From Ovis canadensis (lineage: Eukaryota; Chordata; Mammalia; Artiodactyla; Bovidae): a stretch of DNA of 64,000 nt. The stretch is taken from positions 31,970,501 through 32,034,500 of the forward strand of contig NC_091255.1 in NCBI RefSeq assembly GCF_042477335.2, in the 5' to 3' direction. A program made the translations under genes and the position numbers. The notes under the pieces are model-generated. The model had not been told where the DNA came from and ran no database searches. It saw nothing but the letters and a program-made list of their open reading frames with translations. Shown in pieces: positions 53,893 through 64,000 of this stretch; position 1 is the stretch's first letter; each line of letters begins with the position of its first letter.

Positions 53893-54110
53893 GGGCTTCC
53901 CAGGCGGCACTAGTGGTAAAGAACCTGCCCGCCAATACAGGAAACATAAGAGACATTGGTTCGATCCCTGGGTCGGGAAGAACCCCTGGAGGAGGGCATA
54001 GCAACTTATGCCAGTGCTCTTGCCAGGAGAATCCCATGGAGAGAGGAGCCTGACGGGCTACAGTCCATAGCGTTGTAAAGAGTCAAACACAACTGAAGCG
54101 ACTTAGCATA
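53893..54110 (+). mobile_element. Bov-tA SINE
   Basis: GGGCTTCCCAGGCGGCACTA head, GGTTCGATCCCTGGGTCGG box near 53957, tail CAACTGAAGCGACTTAGCAT. The same subfamily as the copies at 51819 and 55098 (head with GGCACTAGTGG insertion). Confidence 0.9.
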
Positions 54111-54919
54111 TATAACTCTATAATATATATTCTTTTGGCTATATTAAACATCTTTAAATTTTTAAAATGAAGAGAGAGAAAGATGAAATCCTCTAGCCGC
54201 TACTGTGTTCTCTTAAGGTTATTTAATTCTTGGATCCCCCCCCATCTCTCCTCCGACAGGCACTGTAGACCAGAAAGCAAGATCTCAGGCCTAAAGAGAC
54301 CACACAGGAACGTAGCTCAAACCGACTTCCATCTCAGCATTCGGAGCAGGGCAAGCCCCTGTTCTGCCCCTTCCCAGTCTGTTTCTCATAGACTGTGTCT
54401 ATCACTAAGTAATGGCTTTTTTTTTTTAGGCTTGGTCAGGCTAACTCCATGCTTAGCTAATAGGGCATTTTTTTCTCTGCTAACAGCAGGACTTGGGACA
54501 CTTGGGACATTGTTCTCCTAAACAAGCAAGCCAGCCTACCACCTACTTTTCTTATCTGAATGCATCCCTAGCAGTCACTCCGTTGAATCTGCCGGTTTCA
54601 CATCTGTCTGCTTCTCCAGGCTTCCTTTTGCATCCCTGATGAGGCGCTTTCTCTCTTCCTTTCTTCCCTGCTTGTGAGCTCAGCACATCTGGAGCTCTCC
54701 AAGGCCTTGATTGTTCTCCTCTTGCCATGTTTCCTAATTCAAGACCACTCATCCGTCAGAAGAGGGCAGAGCTCCTGAGACAAAGTTTTGCCTTGAACAA
54801 AGCAGTTGAATGGGTTAGGTGGGTTTCAATGTCCCATCTTCCTCCTACCTGACTGTGTGGCCTGGGGTAGGCCTCTTATCTTCACAGATCCTATTGGTTT
54901 GCCTGTAAGATACAGTTGT
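54111..54919. other. Intergenic, nothing assigned
   Basis: C-run at 54236-54243 and T-run at 54417-54428. ORFs at 54183 (112 aa) and 54752 (minus, 66 aa) have no family or splice context. Confidence 0.35.
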
Positions 54920-55036
54920 TGTTGTTGGTTTCGCTGCACAGCATGTGGCATCTTAGTTCCCTGACTAGGGATTGAACCTTGCCCCCTGTGTGGGAAGTGT
55001 GAAATTTTAACCACTGGACCATGAGGGAAGTCCTCA
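54920..55036 (-). mobile_element. CHR-type SINE, antisense
   Basis: CGCTGCACAGCATGTGGCAT, CCCTGACTAGGGATTGAACC, head CACTGGACCATGAGGGAAGT. Confidence 0.85.
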
Positions 55037-55065
55037 AAGATTTTCTTCTTCTTTTTTTTTAAAAA

Positions 55066-55472
55066 TTCCTTAGTTGACTGCACTAGGTCTTAGTTTTGGG
55101 GCTTCCCAGGTGGCGCTAGTGGTAAAGAACCTGCCTTCCCATGCAGGAGACATAGGAGATACAGGTTCGGTCTCTGGGTAGGGATGATCCCCTGGAGGAG
55201 GGCGTGACAATCCATACCAGGATTCTTGCCTGGAGAATCTCAGGGAAAGACAAGCCTGGCGGGCTACGGTCCATAGGGTCGTATAGAGTCAGACACGACT
55301 GAAGCAACTTAGCAACAGCAGCAGGCCTTAATTGCAACACAAAGGATCTTTCAGTCATAGCATGGGAATTCTTCCTTGCAGCATGTGGGATCTAATTCCC
55401 TTCCCTGGGATCAAACCCATGCCCCCCTGCACTGGGAGCTCAGAGTCTCAGCTGTCGGACTAGGGAAGTCCA
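55066..55472 (-). mobile_element. CHR-type SINE, antisense, interrupted by a Bov-tA
   Basis: Tail side 55066-55097 (TAGTTGACTGCACTAGGTCT), head side 55323-55472 (GCATGTGGGATCTAATTCCC, GTCGGACTAGGGAAGTCC). The interruption is a sense Bov-tA at 55098-55322 (GGGGCTTCCCAGGTGGCGCT to GAAGCAACTTAGCAACAGCA). A near-duplication AGGTCTTAGTT / AGGCCTTAATT borders it. Confidence 0.85.
55098..55322 (+). mobile_element. Bov-tA SINE nested in CHR
   Basis: Sense Bov-tA of the GGCGCTAGTGG-head subfamily. Ends with CAGCAGCAG. See the host CHR entry for the flanks. Confidence 0.88.
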
Positions 55473-55935
55473 AGAGAGGCTTGTCTTTGGGGATGCTGAT
55501 AATGTGTGAGAACCATTAAAAGATGGAAAGGATGTTAAAGTCCATCTAGTTTCACCCACTTGTCTTCGATGAAAAAACTAAGCTGAAGGAGGAGACCTGG
55601 ATGGACTGGGGACATTTGATCGGCAGGTACCTAGAACCCAGGCCTTGCACCTCTCCATTACCTTGCCTCCCTGATCCTTGCTGAGACACAGAGGTGAGGC
55701 AGGAGGGACCTAAAGCCAGTTGCCTAGCCCTGCCCCAGCTCCACCCAAGGTCCAGGTGTTCAACCTTAGAAGATGTTGCTTTTCAAACTACTGACACTAT
55801 CTGGGGGCGGGAAGAGCTTGCCTCAGCTGTCAGCTGGTCCATTGCACAACTTGGCAAGTTGAGGCCTGAGACTTTCCTTCCCACACCAGGCTCAGCTGTA
55901 GGACAGGTCAGGTTGTAGGGAACAACAAAAGAGTT
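55473..55935. other. Intergenic, nothing assigned
   Basis: Moderate GC. 55500-55690 may include a MIR-like core (AAAAACTAAGCTGAAGGAGG). No gene. Confidence 0.35.
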
Positions 55936-56082
55936 GGGGACTTCCCTGGTGGCCCAGTGGTTAAGACTCCACCCTCCCAGTGCAGAGGGCCTGGGTTCAA
56001 TCTCTGGTCCAGGAACTAGATCCCACATGTTGCAACTAAGAGTCTGAAGGCCACAACTAAGACGAGTTGCAGCCAAAAAAAA
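55936..56082 (+). mobile_element. CHR-type tRNA-derived SINE
   Basis: GGGGACTTCCCTGGTGGCCC head, GGTTCAATCTCTGGTCCAGG box, CACAACTAAGACGAGTTGCA body, A-rich tail. Confidence 0.88.
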
Positions 56083-56999
56083 AAAAATGTGAACACTACC
56101 CCTACCTTTCCCTCAGATCGTACTCCCCACTCCCTGCAGGGGTCGTGGTACATTGAGGGTAAAAGAGACCCGAGGAGAGGAAACAAGAGTGGGGAAAGCA
56201 AGCTCTCTGTGAGAGCTAAAGGGGGCAGATCTAGTCCTCCTCCTCACCCCTAAATGGGTCTTCTATTTGGGGGAGGAAATTTGTGGACAAGGTAGAAAGG
56301 AAGAGGAAGCTTTTGGCCTGGTCCTGCTTTCACTCCATGAGCTGAGAATTTATCTTCAAAATGGAGAAAGGTAAGACATTCTCCATTTCAAAATGGAAAA
56401 AGAGGTGAGACAGAGAGCTGAGTTGGTCTGTGAGGCTGCCAGCGTGGATTCTAATGGAGGCCGTGGAAACTGGACCTGATGCAAAGATGTCTGGAGTCCC
56501 AGTTTGATCCCCTGACTCATGAGGCAGCAAACATGGAGGCCAGGATTGTGCACAACCTCTCCAACCTCTGGACTCACACAGGCTGCCATACTTCAGCCTC
56601 CGTCTGAAACAGAGGCCCTATTCAGGAATTTCAGCAAAGGCACTCAGCAATCCAACTAGAGGTTGTTTTTTCTCTTCTTTTTTTTAAAAAATTATTCAGC
56701 TGTCATACATGACTATAGCACAAAAGGGAGTTCTTTTTTCGTTTAAAATTACAGTATACACAGCAAGTCTGGGCTAGATCTTCCAATCTGAAGATCTAGA
56801 AAAAGTATTAACTTTTTCTGTGCTGTTCCTGTCTACAGTGCACAGAAGTCCTATAATTGAAGCCATGCCTTTCAGTCACTAGAGGAGTCTTTGTAGCTGC
56901 CAGAGACTTCAGCTCCCAAACTCGATTGTATTAGAACTGGAGCTCAGTTTTGGGGAAGTCTCCCATTTCCATAGATGATGTACAGTTTGAGGGTGGTGG
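56083..56999. other. Intergenic, nothing assigned
   Basis: Contains a short inverted pair ATCTTCAAAATGGAGAAAGG / CATTCTCCATTTCAAAATGG near 56351-56397. No gene or clear repeat. Confidence 0.35.
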
Positions 57000-57200
57000 T
57001 TTAGTTGCTAAGTCATATCTGACTCTTGCAACCCCATGGACTGTAACTCGTCAGGCTTCTCTGTCCATGGGATTTCCCAGGCAAGAATCCTGGAATGGGT
57101 TGCCATTTTCTTCTCCAGGGCATCTCCCCAATCCAGGGATCGAATCCACCTCTCCTGTGTTGCAAGCAGACTGTTTAATGCTGAGTTATCAGGTAAGCCC
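57000..57200 (-). mobile_element. Bov-tA SINE, antisense
   Basis: GTTGCTAAGTCATATCTGAC tail, GGGATCGAATCCACCTCTCC box, head CTGAGTTATCAGGTAAGCCC. Confidence 0.88.
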
Positions 57201-57779
57201 AAGTACAGTTTGGGGAAGACTTTTGTTGGGGTGCGGGTGGGGGCCACCAGTCCTCAGGCATTGATCCCCACAGGTTGAAGTGGCTCTGCCAACTGTTGCC
57301 ATTCCAACCTGGCAACCTGGGACTCTGTCCCTGGATGGAGTGAGCGGCCGCAACCTCCCCGAGGACCCAGCCTTTCTGCTCTCAGTCTCACAGCTTTTTC
57401 CTTCTTTCCTTCCACCAGCCTGAGGGGAAATACTGATGTACGATGATTAAAATATTTTTTTTAAAGACTTATGATAGAGTAACGTATGGGTTTTCTCAAA
57501 AACACATGAAGTATCTAATGGCAGATATAATAATTTCATACTTTTGAGGTAGTGATAAATATAAACAATATTTCAACATATTGCAATAATCATCAAAAGA
57601 TCTGAAAATAGCTCATTTCTCTGGTAATGAAGGCAATTTGTTGCCTACACTTATAATTGAAGGAAATGCTATTTTTCAAATACAGGTTAGTGAAAATAAA
57701 AAATGTAATCTTTTTCCCATCCAAGTTCAAGGGTCCCAGGTCATAAGAAACCTTGGTCAGAAGAAATTCATCTCTCCTC
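57201..57779. other. Intergenic, nothing assigned
   Basis: 57290-57420 is GC-richer and unassigned. 57440-57780 is AT-rich. Confidence 0.35.
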
Positions 57780-58059
57780 AATCCTTATTTCTGCTGCCAA
57801 AATCTTGGCTCTCTGTGCACCAATGCCAAATAGAAATGTGGAGACAGAGTTATGGAGCAAAAGGAAAGAAGTGGCTTTATGACTTTGCCAGGCAAAGGGG
57901 GAACACAGTAGGCTAGAGCCTCAAGAACTGTGACCCCCTTCCTGGTGAGTAGGGAAAGGTTACATAGTCAAGCAGGCATATGTGCAGTGACAGTTCTATT
58001 CTGCAAAATTTTAAAGGGTGGGGTTGCTGACAAGATTAGGATGTGTGCAGGGCCTTAGG

Positions 58060-58248
58060 AAAGACCCTGATGCTGGGAAAAATTGAGGGCAGGAGGAGGA
58101 GGGGGCGACAGAAGATGAGATGGTTGGATGGCATCACTGACTCAAAGGACATGAGTTTGAGCAAGCTCTGGGAGATAGCGAAGACAGGGAAGTCTGGCGT
58201 GCTGCAGTCCATGGGGTCTCAAACAGTCAGACATGACAACAACAACAA
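58060..58248 (+). mobile_element. BovB 3' end fragment with 11-bp target duplication
   Basis: AAAGACCCTGATGCTGGGAA to CAGACATGACAACAACAACA. The duplication AGGGCCTTAGG is perfect at 58049-58059 and 58249-58259. A severely 5'-truncated BovB insertion of about 190 bp. Confidence 0.95.
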
Positions 58249-58289
58249 AGGGCCTTAGGTGGTCTAGTCTCCTAATTTTGATGAACCTT

Positions 58290-58605
58290 GGGGTTTCCCT
58301 GATAGCTCAGCTGGTAGAGAATCCATCTGCAATGCAGGAGACCCTGGTTTCATTCCTGGGTTTGCAAGATCTTCTGGAGAAGGGATAGGCTACCCACTTC
58401 AGTATTCTTGGGTTTCCCTGGTGGCTTAGCTGCTAAAGAGTCTGCCTGCAATGCGGGAGACCTGGGTTTGATCCCTGGATTGGGAAAATCCCCTGGAGAA
58501 GGGAATGGTTACCCACTCTAGTATTCTGGCCTGGAAAATTTCATGGACTGTAGAGTCCATGGGGTTGAAAAGAGTAGGACACAACTGAGCGACTTTCACT
58601 TCCTT
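58290..58605 (+). mobile_element. Bov-tA-type dimer with tail
   Basis: First head GGGTTTCCCTGATAGCTCAG, second head GGGTTTCCCTGGTGGCTTAG at about 58410, then tail GGACACAACTGAGCGACTTT. The same two-headed form occurs, without tail, at 13506. Confidence 0.85.
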
Positions 58606-58935
58606 TTCTGGTCCTTTAGTCTTGCCGCAGGTAGTTTCATTGCTTTTCCTTCTTTGATTAGCAACTGTTCTGCCCTTTGGAACTGAGAGAAGGTCACGGA
58701 GGCTAGAGTCTTGCCTATAAGCAATGGGGGACCAAAAGACTTCCATGCCCAGGAGTCCCACAGGGCCCTGCATGGCATCATTTCTTCAGAAGGAGTCACA
58801 AACGCTCCCTGAGACTAGTAGCGCAAGAGCTGTTAACTGCTTGATTGAAGGAGAAAGTACATGCATAGGTTAATATCTTAACAAAAATTTTCCATCTTTA
58901 CTTTCATCAAGGTTTATTTACTCCTAGTTTACACA

Positions 58936-59150
58936 CACTTCCCTGGTGGCTCAGATGGTTAAAAAGTCCACCTGCAATGCGGGATACTTGGGATTGATCC
59001 CTGGGTTGGAAAGATCCCCTGGAGGATGGCATGACAACCCACTCCAGTATTCTTGCCTAGAGAATTCCTATGGACAGAGGAACCTAGCAGTCTCCATGCA
59101 GTCCATGGGGGTCACAAAGAGTCAGACACGACTGAGCAGCTAACACACAC
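58936..59150 (+). mobile_element. Bov-tA SINE
   Basis: CACTTCCCTGGTGGCTCAGA head, GGGATTGATCCCTGGGTTGG box, tail GACACGACTGAGCAGCTAAC with (CA)n end. Confidence 0.9.
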
Positions 59151-59635
59151 ATACCACACAGCACAGTTTTCACACAATCCGAATGTACCTGAGAGTCTCA
59201 TTTCTTAACTCATAGGAAAAAGAGGAGTACATTTCAAAATGGGAAATGTTGCTATTAAGAAAACACATTTGTAATACCCAAGGTGTTTGCAGACAGCCTG
59301 AAATCAGAAAATTGGAAAGATTTAGTTAGTGTAGAAGCAAATAATTATATGTATTTTGATTTCTCTGAGCTAACAATATCTAATATTCATCACTATGACC
59401 CTATATTCTGAAGAAAAAGCTAAAGAATATATATTTGTTCATCTGTACTTTGGAAAGAAGGGATAAAGTATATTTAGCATAATATCAAAGCAAGATGGTT
59501 TTTTAAAAAATGTTACAAATAAAATAAAGTAGCACCTTAAAAAAAAAGATACCCTCAGCAAGTTTTTTGTTGTTACTGTTAGCATATGCATGGTGAAACC
59601 CTCCTCCTTTTTGCTGAAAAATCAGTCAACTCTCA
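59151..59635. other. Intergenic, AT-rich, nothing assigned
   Basis: No gene or clear repeat. Confidence 0.35.
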
Positions 59636-59639
59636 CCAA

Positions 59640-60035
59640 TACTTACTTTCTGGGCATTTTTGTTTTTATTGTTGTTTTTTAATAGTAACCATCATAATGA
59701 TAGTAAGATAGTATCTCCTGGTGCTCTTGATTTGCATTTCTCTAACAGTTATGATGTTGAGTGTATTTTCATGAGCTTGTTGGTCATTTGTATATTTTAT
59801 TCAGAAAAATGCCTACTCAAGTCCTTTGCCCATTTTTTAATTGGGTTATTTGGGGTTTTTTGTTGTTGTCGTTGAGTGGTATATATTTTGGGATTATTTT
59901 ATATCCATCTTTTCTGCATCCTGATATTTAAGGTGTGCCTACTATGAGAAGTATATGCTTCCTTGTTAATCCGTTTGAGAATCTTTTTCTTTTAACTGCA
60001 GTGTTTAGTCTAATTGTGATTGTTATTATAATTGT
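59640..60035 (-). mobile_element. L1 fragment, antisense
   Basis: GATTTGCATTTCTCTAACAG, ATGATGTTGAGTGTATTTTC and CCCATTTTTTAATTGGGTTA are the classic antisense L1 phrases. Confidence 0.88.
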
Positions 60036-60039
60036 TATC

Positions 60040-60408
60040 CATTGTTCAGTCGCTAAGTCGTGTCTGACTCTTTGCAACTTCATGAGCTGCAGCAGGCCAG
60101 GCTTCCCTATCCTTCACTATCTCCTGGAGCTTGCTCAAACTCCTGTCCATTGAGTCGATGATGCCATCCAACATTTCATCCTCTGCTCTCCCCTTTTCCT
60201 CCTGCCCTCAATTTTCCCCAACATCAGCGTCTTTTCCAATGAGTCGGCTCTTTGAGTCAGGTGACCAAAGTATTGAAACTTCAGCTTCAGCATCAGTCCT
60301 TCCAATGAATACTCAGGGTTGATTTCCTTTAGGATTGACTGGTTTGATCTCCTTGCCGTCCAAGGGACTCTCATGAGTCTTCTCCAACACCACAGTTCAA
60401 AAGCATGA
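60040..60408 (-). mobile_element. BovB 3' end fragment, antisense
   Basis: TTCAGTCGCTAAGTCGTGTC to TTCTCCAACACCACAGTTCA. Minus-strand ORF 60374-60135 reads [20 protein letters not shown], a region after the RT in BovB. Confidence 0.93.
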
Positions 60409-60795
60409 AGTGTTGCACTACAAATTATCCAAAACTTAACAGCTTAAAGAACAATAAACATTTATTGTCTTACACAGTTTCTGTAGGTTATAAATTTAGG
60501 AGGAGCTTAGCTGGGTGGTCCCATTAAAGGAAGTCTCAGGGTTATTTCATGACATCAAACATTCAAAGGGTAACATGTGGAAAGCTGATCCAAACTTAGA
60601 AAGGGGTATAACAATTGGCCAAGTCATAGAAAATAAGCCTGCTTTGAATCACAAATTATATGAAAGGCAGGCACTGATAATCTTTTACAAAGAAATAAAA
60701 CATCTTAATTTTCAATGTTTCTAGTGTTTTAAATTAGTATACCAAGTAAACGTTAACTTTCCTTGTTTTTTTTTCATTTTCCTGAACAGTTATAA
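60409..60795. other. Intergenic, nothing assigned
   Basis: 60420-60640 includes ACAATAAACATTTATTGTCT, a phrase seen in old mammalian repeats. Confidence 0.4.
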
Positions 60796-61283
60796 TGGGC
60801 TTCCCTGGTAGCTCAGATGGTAAAGAATCTGCCTGCAGTGCAGGAGACCAGGGTTTGATCTCTGGGTCAGGAGGATTCCCTGGAGAAGGACATGGAAACC
60901 CACTTTAGTATTCTTGCCAGGAGAATCCTGTGGACAGAAGAGCCTGATGGGCTACAGTCTATGGGGTTGCAAACAGTTGGACATGACTGAGGACTGATGC
61001 TAAAGCTGAAACTCCAGTACTTTGGCCACCTCATGCAAAGAGTAGACTCATTGGAAAAGACCCTGATGCTGGGAGGGATTGGGGGCAGGAAGAGAAGGGG
61101 ATGACAGAGGATGAGATGGCTGGATGGCATCACCGACTCAAAGGACATGAGTCTGAGTAAACTCTGGGAACTGGTGATGGACAGGGAGGCCTGGCTTGCT
61201 GCAATTCATGGGGTCGCAAAGAGTGGGACACGACTGAGCGACTGAACTGACTGAACTGACTGACTGAGCAACTAACACACACA
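60796..61283 (+). mobile_element. Bov-tA SINE with a BovB 3' fragment inside its tail, one insertion unit
   Basis: Bov-tA part 60796-60991 (GGGCTTCCCTGGTAGCTCAG to GTTGGACATGACTGAG). BovB 3' part 60992-61260 (GACTGATGCTAAAGCTGAAA to GACTGAACTGACTGAACTGA). The rest of the Bov-tA tail, TGACTGAGCAACTAACACAC, ends at about 61283. The outer duplication AACAGTTATAA is perfect at 60785-60795 and 61284-61294, so the whole is bounded as one insertion. See findings. Confidence 0.88.
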
Positions 61284-61294
61284 AACAGTTATAA

Positions 61295-61985
61295 CTGACA
61301 GTAGAGTTTTTAATGTTTTAATTAAACTAATTCAAGATCACAGAACAATGATACTTTTTCTCACTGACTATTAAGGTTGCTATGCATGATTTCAGCTTTC
61401 ATAGTCATTTTTATGGTCCTGCTTTGCCATGCAAAGCAGAGATTGTATATATTTATTACTGGGATTTGGACTTACATAATCTTGGGAGCTGGTTAAGCAG
61501 TTTCTGGAAGGCTTTTGTCTTCCTGTCTGATGCTGGAGCTTGAAGTCCACAGAGCAGGCAGTTGGAAAGGGAAAATGGTTGTCATGTGAAGAAGAGCAAG
61601 ACTAAGCTAGAACTTACAACATGAGCTGGAGCCCACTAGGACCTCTGAAGCCCATGTTGGTTCTTATTGCCTCAGATGTTGATGGTGTGGGCATTCTGCA
61701 GAAGCCAGGGCTCTTTGCACAGAACCAAATGCACACCCCTGGCCCAGGAGTCAGAGAAGCTCAAGGAAGAGTAAGGGGAAGGTGAAGCAGTTACACGCAT
61801 GGCTCCTGCCTCTTGCTGATGAGGTGAGGCAGCCGGTAACCAGCAACACGCGTCAGCTACAAAATGGCTGCTGTTTCACTTCCACCCTCCAAATCTACTA
61901 CAACTGGAAGCATACCAGAAAGGGAATTCTGGGAAATGCAATTCAGCCCAGCAAAGTTAATACATTTCAAAGCCATTGTACTTGC
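61295..61985. other. Intergenic, nothing assigned
   Basis: No gene. ORF 61782-61997 is not supported by family or context. Confidence 0.35.
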
Positions 61986-62240
61986 TGTATAGCTTAATGG
62001 TTATGGACTCAGGCCCTAGAGTCAGTCTTTCCAGGTTTGAATCACATGCAGTTCCTTTATTTCAAGCTGTGTGTTCGCGAGTAAATTACTTAGTTTTTCT
62101 ATGCTTAGTTTCTTTGACTAAAAAATGAAGATACAGTAGTACTTACAAAATTTATGTGAGGTTTAAATGGGATCGTATAGAGACACTCTTGATATATTAT
62201 CAGTAAGACTTGGCCCGTTGGAACAGTTCAATAAATACCA
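61986..62240. repeat. MIR-like SINE
   Basis: AGCTTAATGGTTATGGACTC, TCCAGGTTTGAATCACATGC and TTAGTTTCTTTGACTAAAAA follow the MIR order. Confidence 0.8.
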
Positions 62241-62288
62241 GGTTTTTGTTTTGTTTTTTTTTTCCTGATCTTAGGCAATTTATTTAAT

Positions 62289-62398
62289 ATTGTTCCCCTC
62301 AAAATATAGGATCTTAGTTCCCCAACCAGGGATTGAACCTGTGACCCCTGCAGTGGAAGGGCAGGGTCTTAACCACTGGACTGCCAGGGAAGTCCCTT
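62289..62398 (-). mobile_element. CHR-type SINE, antisense
   Basis: AGGATCTTAGTTCCCCAACC, GGGATTGAACCTGTGACCCC, head TTAACCACTGGACTGCCAGG and GAAGTCCC. Confidence 0.9.
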
Positions 62399-62934
62399 GG
62401 GAAAATTATTTAATCTTTCAGAGTTTCAGTGTTTTTTGTCTGTAAAGTAGGGAACTTCCTTGGCCTATTTTAAGACTTCTATTGAGGATCAAATGAAATA
62501 ACCAGGAGGGAGGGGATATGTAGATACCTATGGGTGATTCACGTTGATGTTTGTCAGACATCAACACAATATTGTAAAGCAATTATCCTTCAGTTAGACA
62601 TTAAAAAACATTACATTACAATATATGTTCTTTAAATGTGAACAGAGGTGACGGTGATGACAAGCACCTTTCTTAGTTCCTTCTGGCCAGAGGACTGATG
62701 CCTACCCCAGTGATGAATCTAAAGCAAGCTGTTTGGTGAGTATTCATTAGAAAAGTGGTTCTCCAAGTGTGCCATTTTAATGTAAGATGTTACTAATAGG
62801 AGATGTTAGGTGGGAAGGGAGTGGCATAAGAAACTCTGTGCTATCTTCGCAGTTTTTCTGTAAATCCAAAACTATTCAAAGTTTTACCAAAAAAATTAGA
62901 ACTTAAAAAAGAAATGGAAATAAAACTTAAAAGA
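62399..62934. other. Intergenic, nothing assigned
   Basis: 62530-62610 resembles the CAATATTGTAAAGCAATTAT piece often found near ruminant repeats, also partially present near 17180. No gene. Confidence 0.35.
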
Positions 62935-63118
62935 AGAAAATGGTTTTCAAACTTTAGCAGGTATTAGAATCACCTGCAGGGCTTGTTGGAATATACCTTA
63001 AGGGGCCCTAATCCTTGAGCTCTGATTCAGTAGGTCTGGGGTGGGGCCAGAGAAATTGTGCTTCTAATCATCACAGCTGAGGCTGCTAATCTGTGGATCA
63101 TACTTTGAGAACCACTGA
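62935..63118. mobile_element. MER5A DNA transposon remnant
   Basis: GAATCACCTGCAGGGCTTGT, CTGATTCAGTAGGTCTGGGG and TTTGAGAACCACTG are the typical internal and terminal phrases of MER5A. Confidence 0.85.
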
Positions 63119-63569
63119 CATAAAGCTGAGACTATATGAATTTTCCTGTATTTCTCATGAACACAGACTTGCATTCATCATGACCTGTCATTTCTTGGCT
63201 CATTCTGGCTATGACATCAGCCAACATTTACTTGCCAGGCAAGAAGAAGGAGACAACTCATGACCTATTCAGTCACTCAGCAGAACAGTTAAACAAGGCC
63301 TGGAAAATCCTTTTTATCTTCCCCCTCTTTTCTCCAATCTCTTTAAGCCTCTAGGCTGTAGATCAAGCCATGCTTAAAAAAATACACACATATATGTATT
63401 CAGATATATAAGTTTCACTGATAGAAGAAGGTGCTGATGGAGGAGAATTAAGGAAAAGTAGAAAGAAGAAAAAAAATTACCAACTGCTTTCCCATCCAAA
63501 GGCAGCCACTTAATATTTAATTTTTGTACATTTACTTCTTGAATTTCATTTCAACTATATGTTATGAGG
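63119..63569. other. Intergenic, nothing assigned
   Basis: No gene or repeat recognised. Confidence 0.35.
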
Positions 63570-63780
63570 TTTATCTCTTTTTTATTTTTATTTTTATTAA
63601 TATACATAGTTTATTAAAGTACAGTTGACTTACAAAGTTTCAGGTGCACAGCAAGGGTGGTTCAGTTATGCATATGCACATATATTATTTTTAAAATTAT
63701 TTTCCGTTATAGGTTATTATGAGATTAGTAACTATAGTTTCCTGTGCTATTAAGTTTTTCTTTAAACATTGTTGTGATCA
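63570..63780 (-). mobile_element. L1 3'UTR fragment, antisense
   Basis: TTATTAAAGTACAGTTGACT, AGGTGCACAGCAAGGGTGGT and GTTTCCTGTGCTATTAAG; same family as 4520 and 52395. The remainder to 64000 (CTTTGTCACATATCATAAAC) is probably old L1 antisense too. Confidence 0.7.
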
Positions 63781-64000
63781 AAAAGCACATATATTTTTAT
63801 ATTCTGCTTTGTCACATATCATAAACATTTTGTATTATTATACAGTATTTATACAGTACTTGTATAATAATACAAACATTAAATGATTGCACAACACTGA
63901 AATTGTTCCCCTTTTTTCAAATACTCCAGATTTTGCAATTTTTCACTATTGTAAAAAGTAAAAGGAGGTTCAAATTTCACAGTTGCATGAACTCAAGTGC

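Larger units (their letters stand above)
57780..58850 (-). mobile_element. Probable ERV LTR, antisense, split by BovB and Bov-tA insertions
   Basis: GTGGCTTTATGACTTTGCCA and GCAAAGGGGGAACACAGTAG at 57871-57912, then TAGGGAAAGGTTACATAGTC, read like an antisense LTR. The outer part continues at 58249-58290 and 58606-58850 (GCAACTGTTCTGCCCTTTGG). AATAAA-type and TATA signals are not obvious. The family is uncertain and the ends are approximate. Confidence 0.45.

Noticed and set aside
54183..54521. 112-codon plus-strand ORF
   Set aside because: Starts in non-conserved intergenic sequence, crosses a poly-T run, and no domain is recognisable.

Overview
This is mammalian nuclear DNA, almost certainly from a ruminant and most likely a bovid. 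It is packed with ruminant-specific retroposons: BovB (RTE-type) LINEs, Bov-A2 and Bov-tA SINEs, and tRNA-derived CHR-type SINEs with (AAAT)n tails. Older mammalian L1, MIR, L2 and MER5A-like pieces lie between them. The species cannot be fixed from the sequence alone. Cattle, bison, buffalo, sheep and goat would all look like this.

One protein-coding gene is recognisable, on the minus strand: the 5' part of METTL16, the U6 snRNA / MAT2A hairpin N6-methyladenosine methyltransferase. A CpG-rich promoter and 5'UTR exon lie at about 44.76-45.0 kb. Five coding exons follow leftwards: 39033-38906, 24705-24506, 18689-18549, 16158-16043 and 12847-12705. They join in frame with canonical splice sites and encode residues 1-242 plus two bases of codon 243. 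This covers the N-terminal RNA-binding part and the first half of the Rossmann methyltransferase core, including G110, E133, K163 and the catalytic NPPF at 184-187. I found no further exon between 1 and 12704, so the rest of the gene must lie beyond the left edge.

Layout: 1-12.7 kb is intron 6, with degenerate L1 and two abutting BovB 3' parts at 5.3-7.8 kb. 12.7-39 kb holds coding exons 2-6 and introns 2-5, with long BovB copies at 20.8-22.8 and 26.5-27.6 kb. 39-44.76 kb is intron 1, with a BovB nested in an L1 and a CG/CA Z-DNA-type tract near its 5' end. 44.76-45 kb is the promoter and exon 1. 45-64 kb is intergenic on present evidence. It holds an LTR at 48.2-49.0 kb, an orphan CpG island at 49.9-50.45 kb, and many nested SINEs.

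No long intact ORF other than pieces of dead retrotransposons was found, and no RNA gene, CRISPR array or novel multi-gene system. The points most worth a second look are: a uORF in the METTL16 leader; a start codon placed exactly on a splice acceptor behind a C12/T9 homopolymer; a microsatellite serving as the exon 6 polypyrimidine tract; the orphan CpG island; and several retroposon mosaics with readable target-site duplications.
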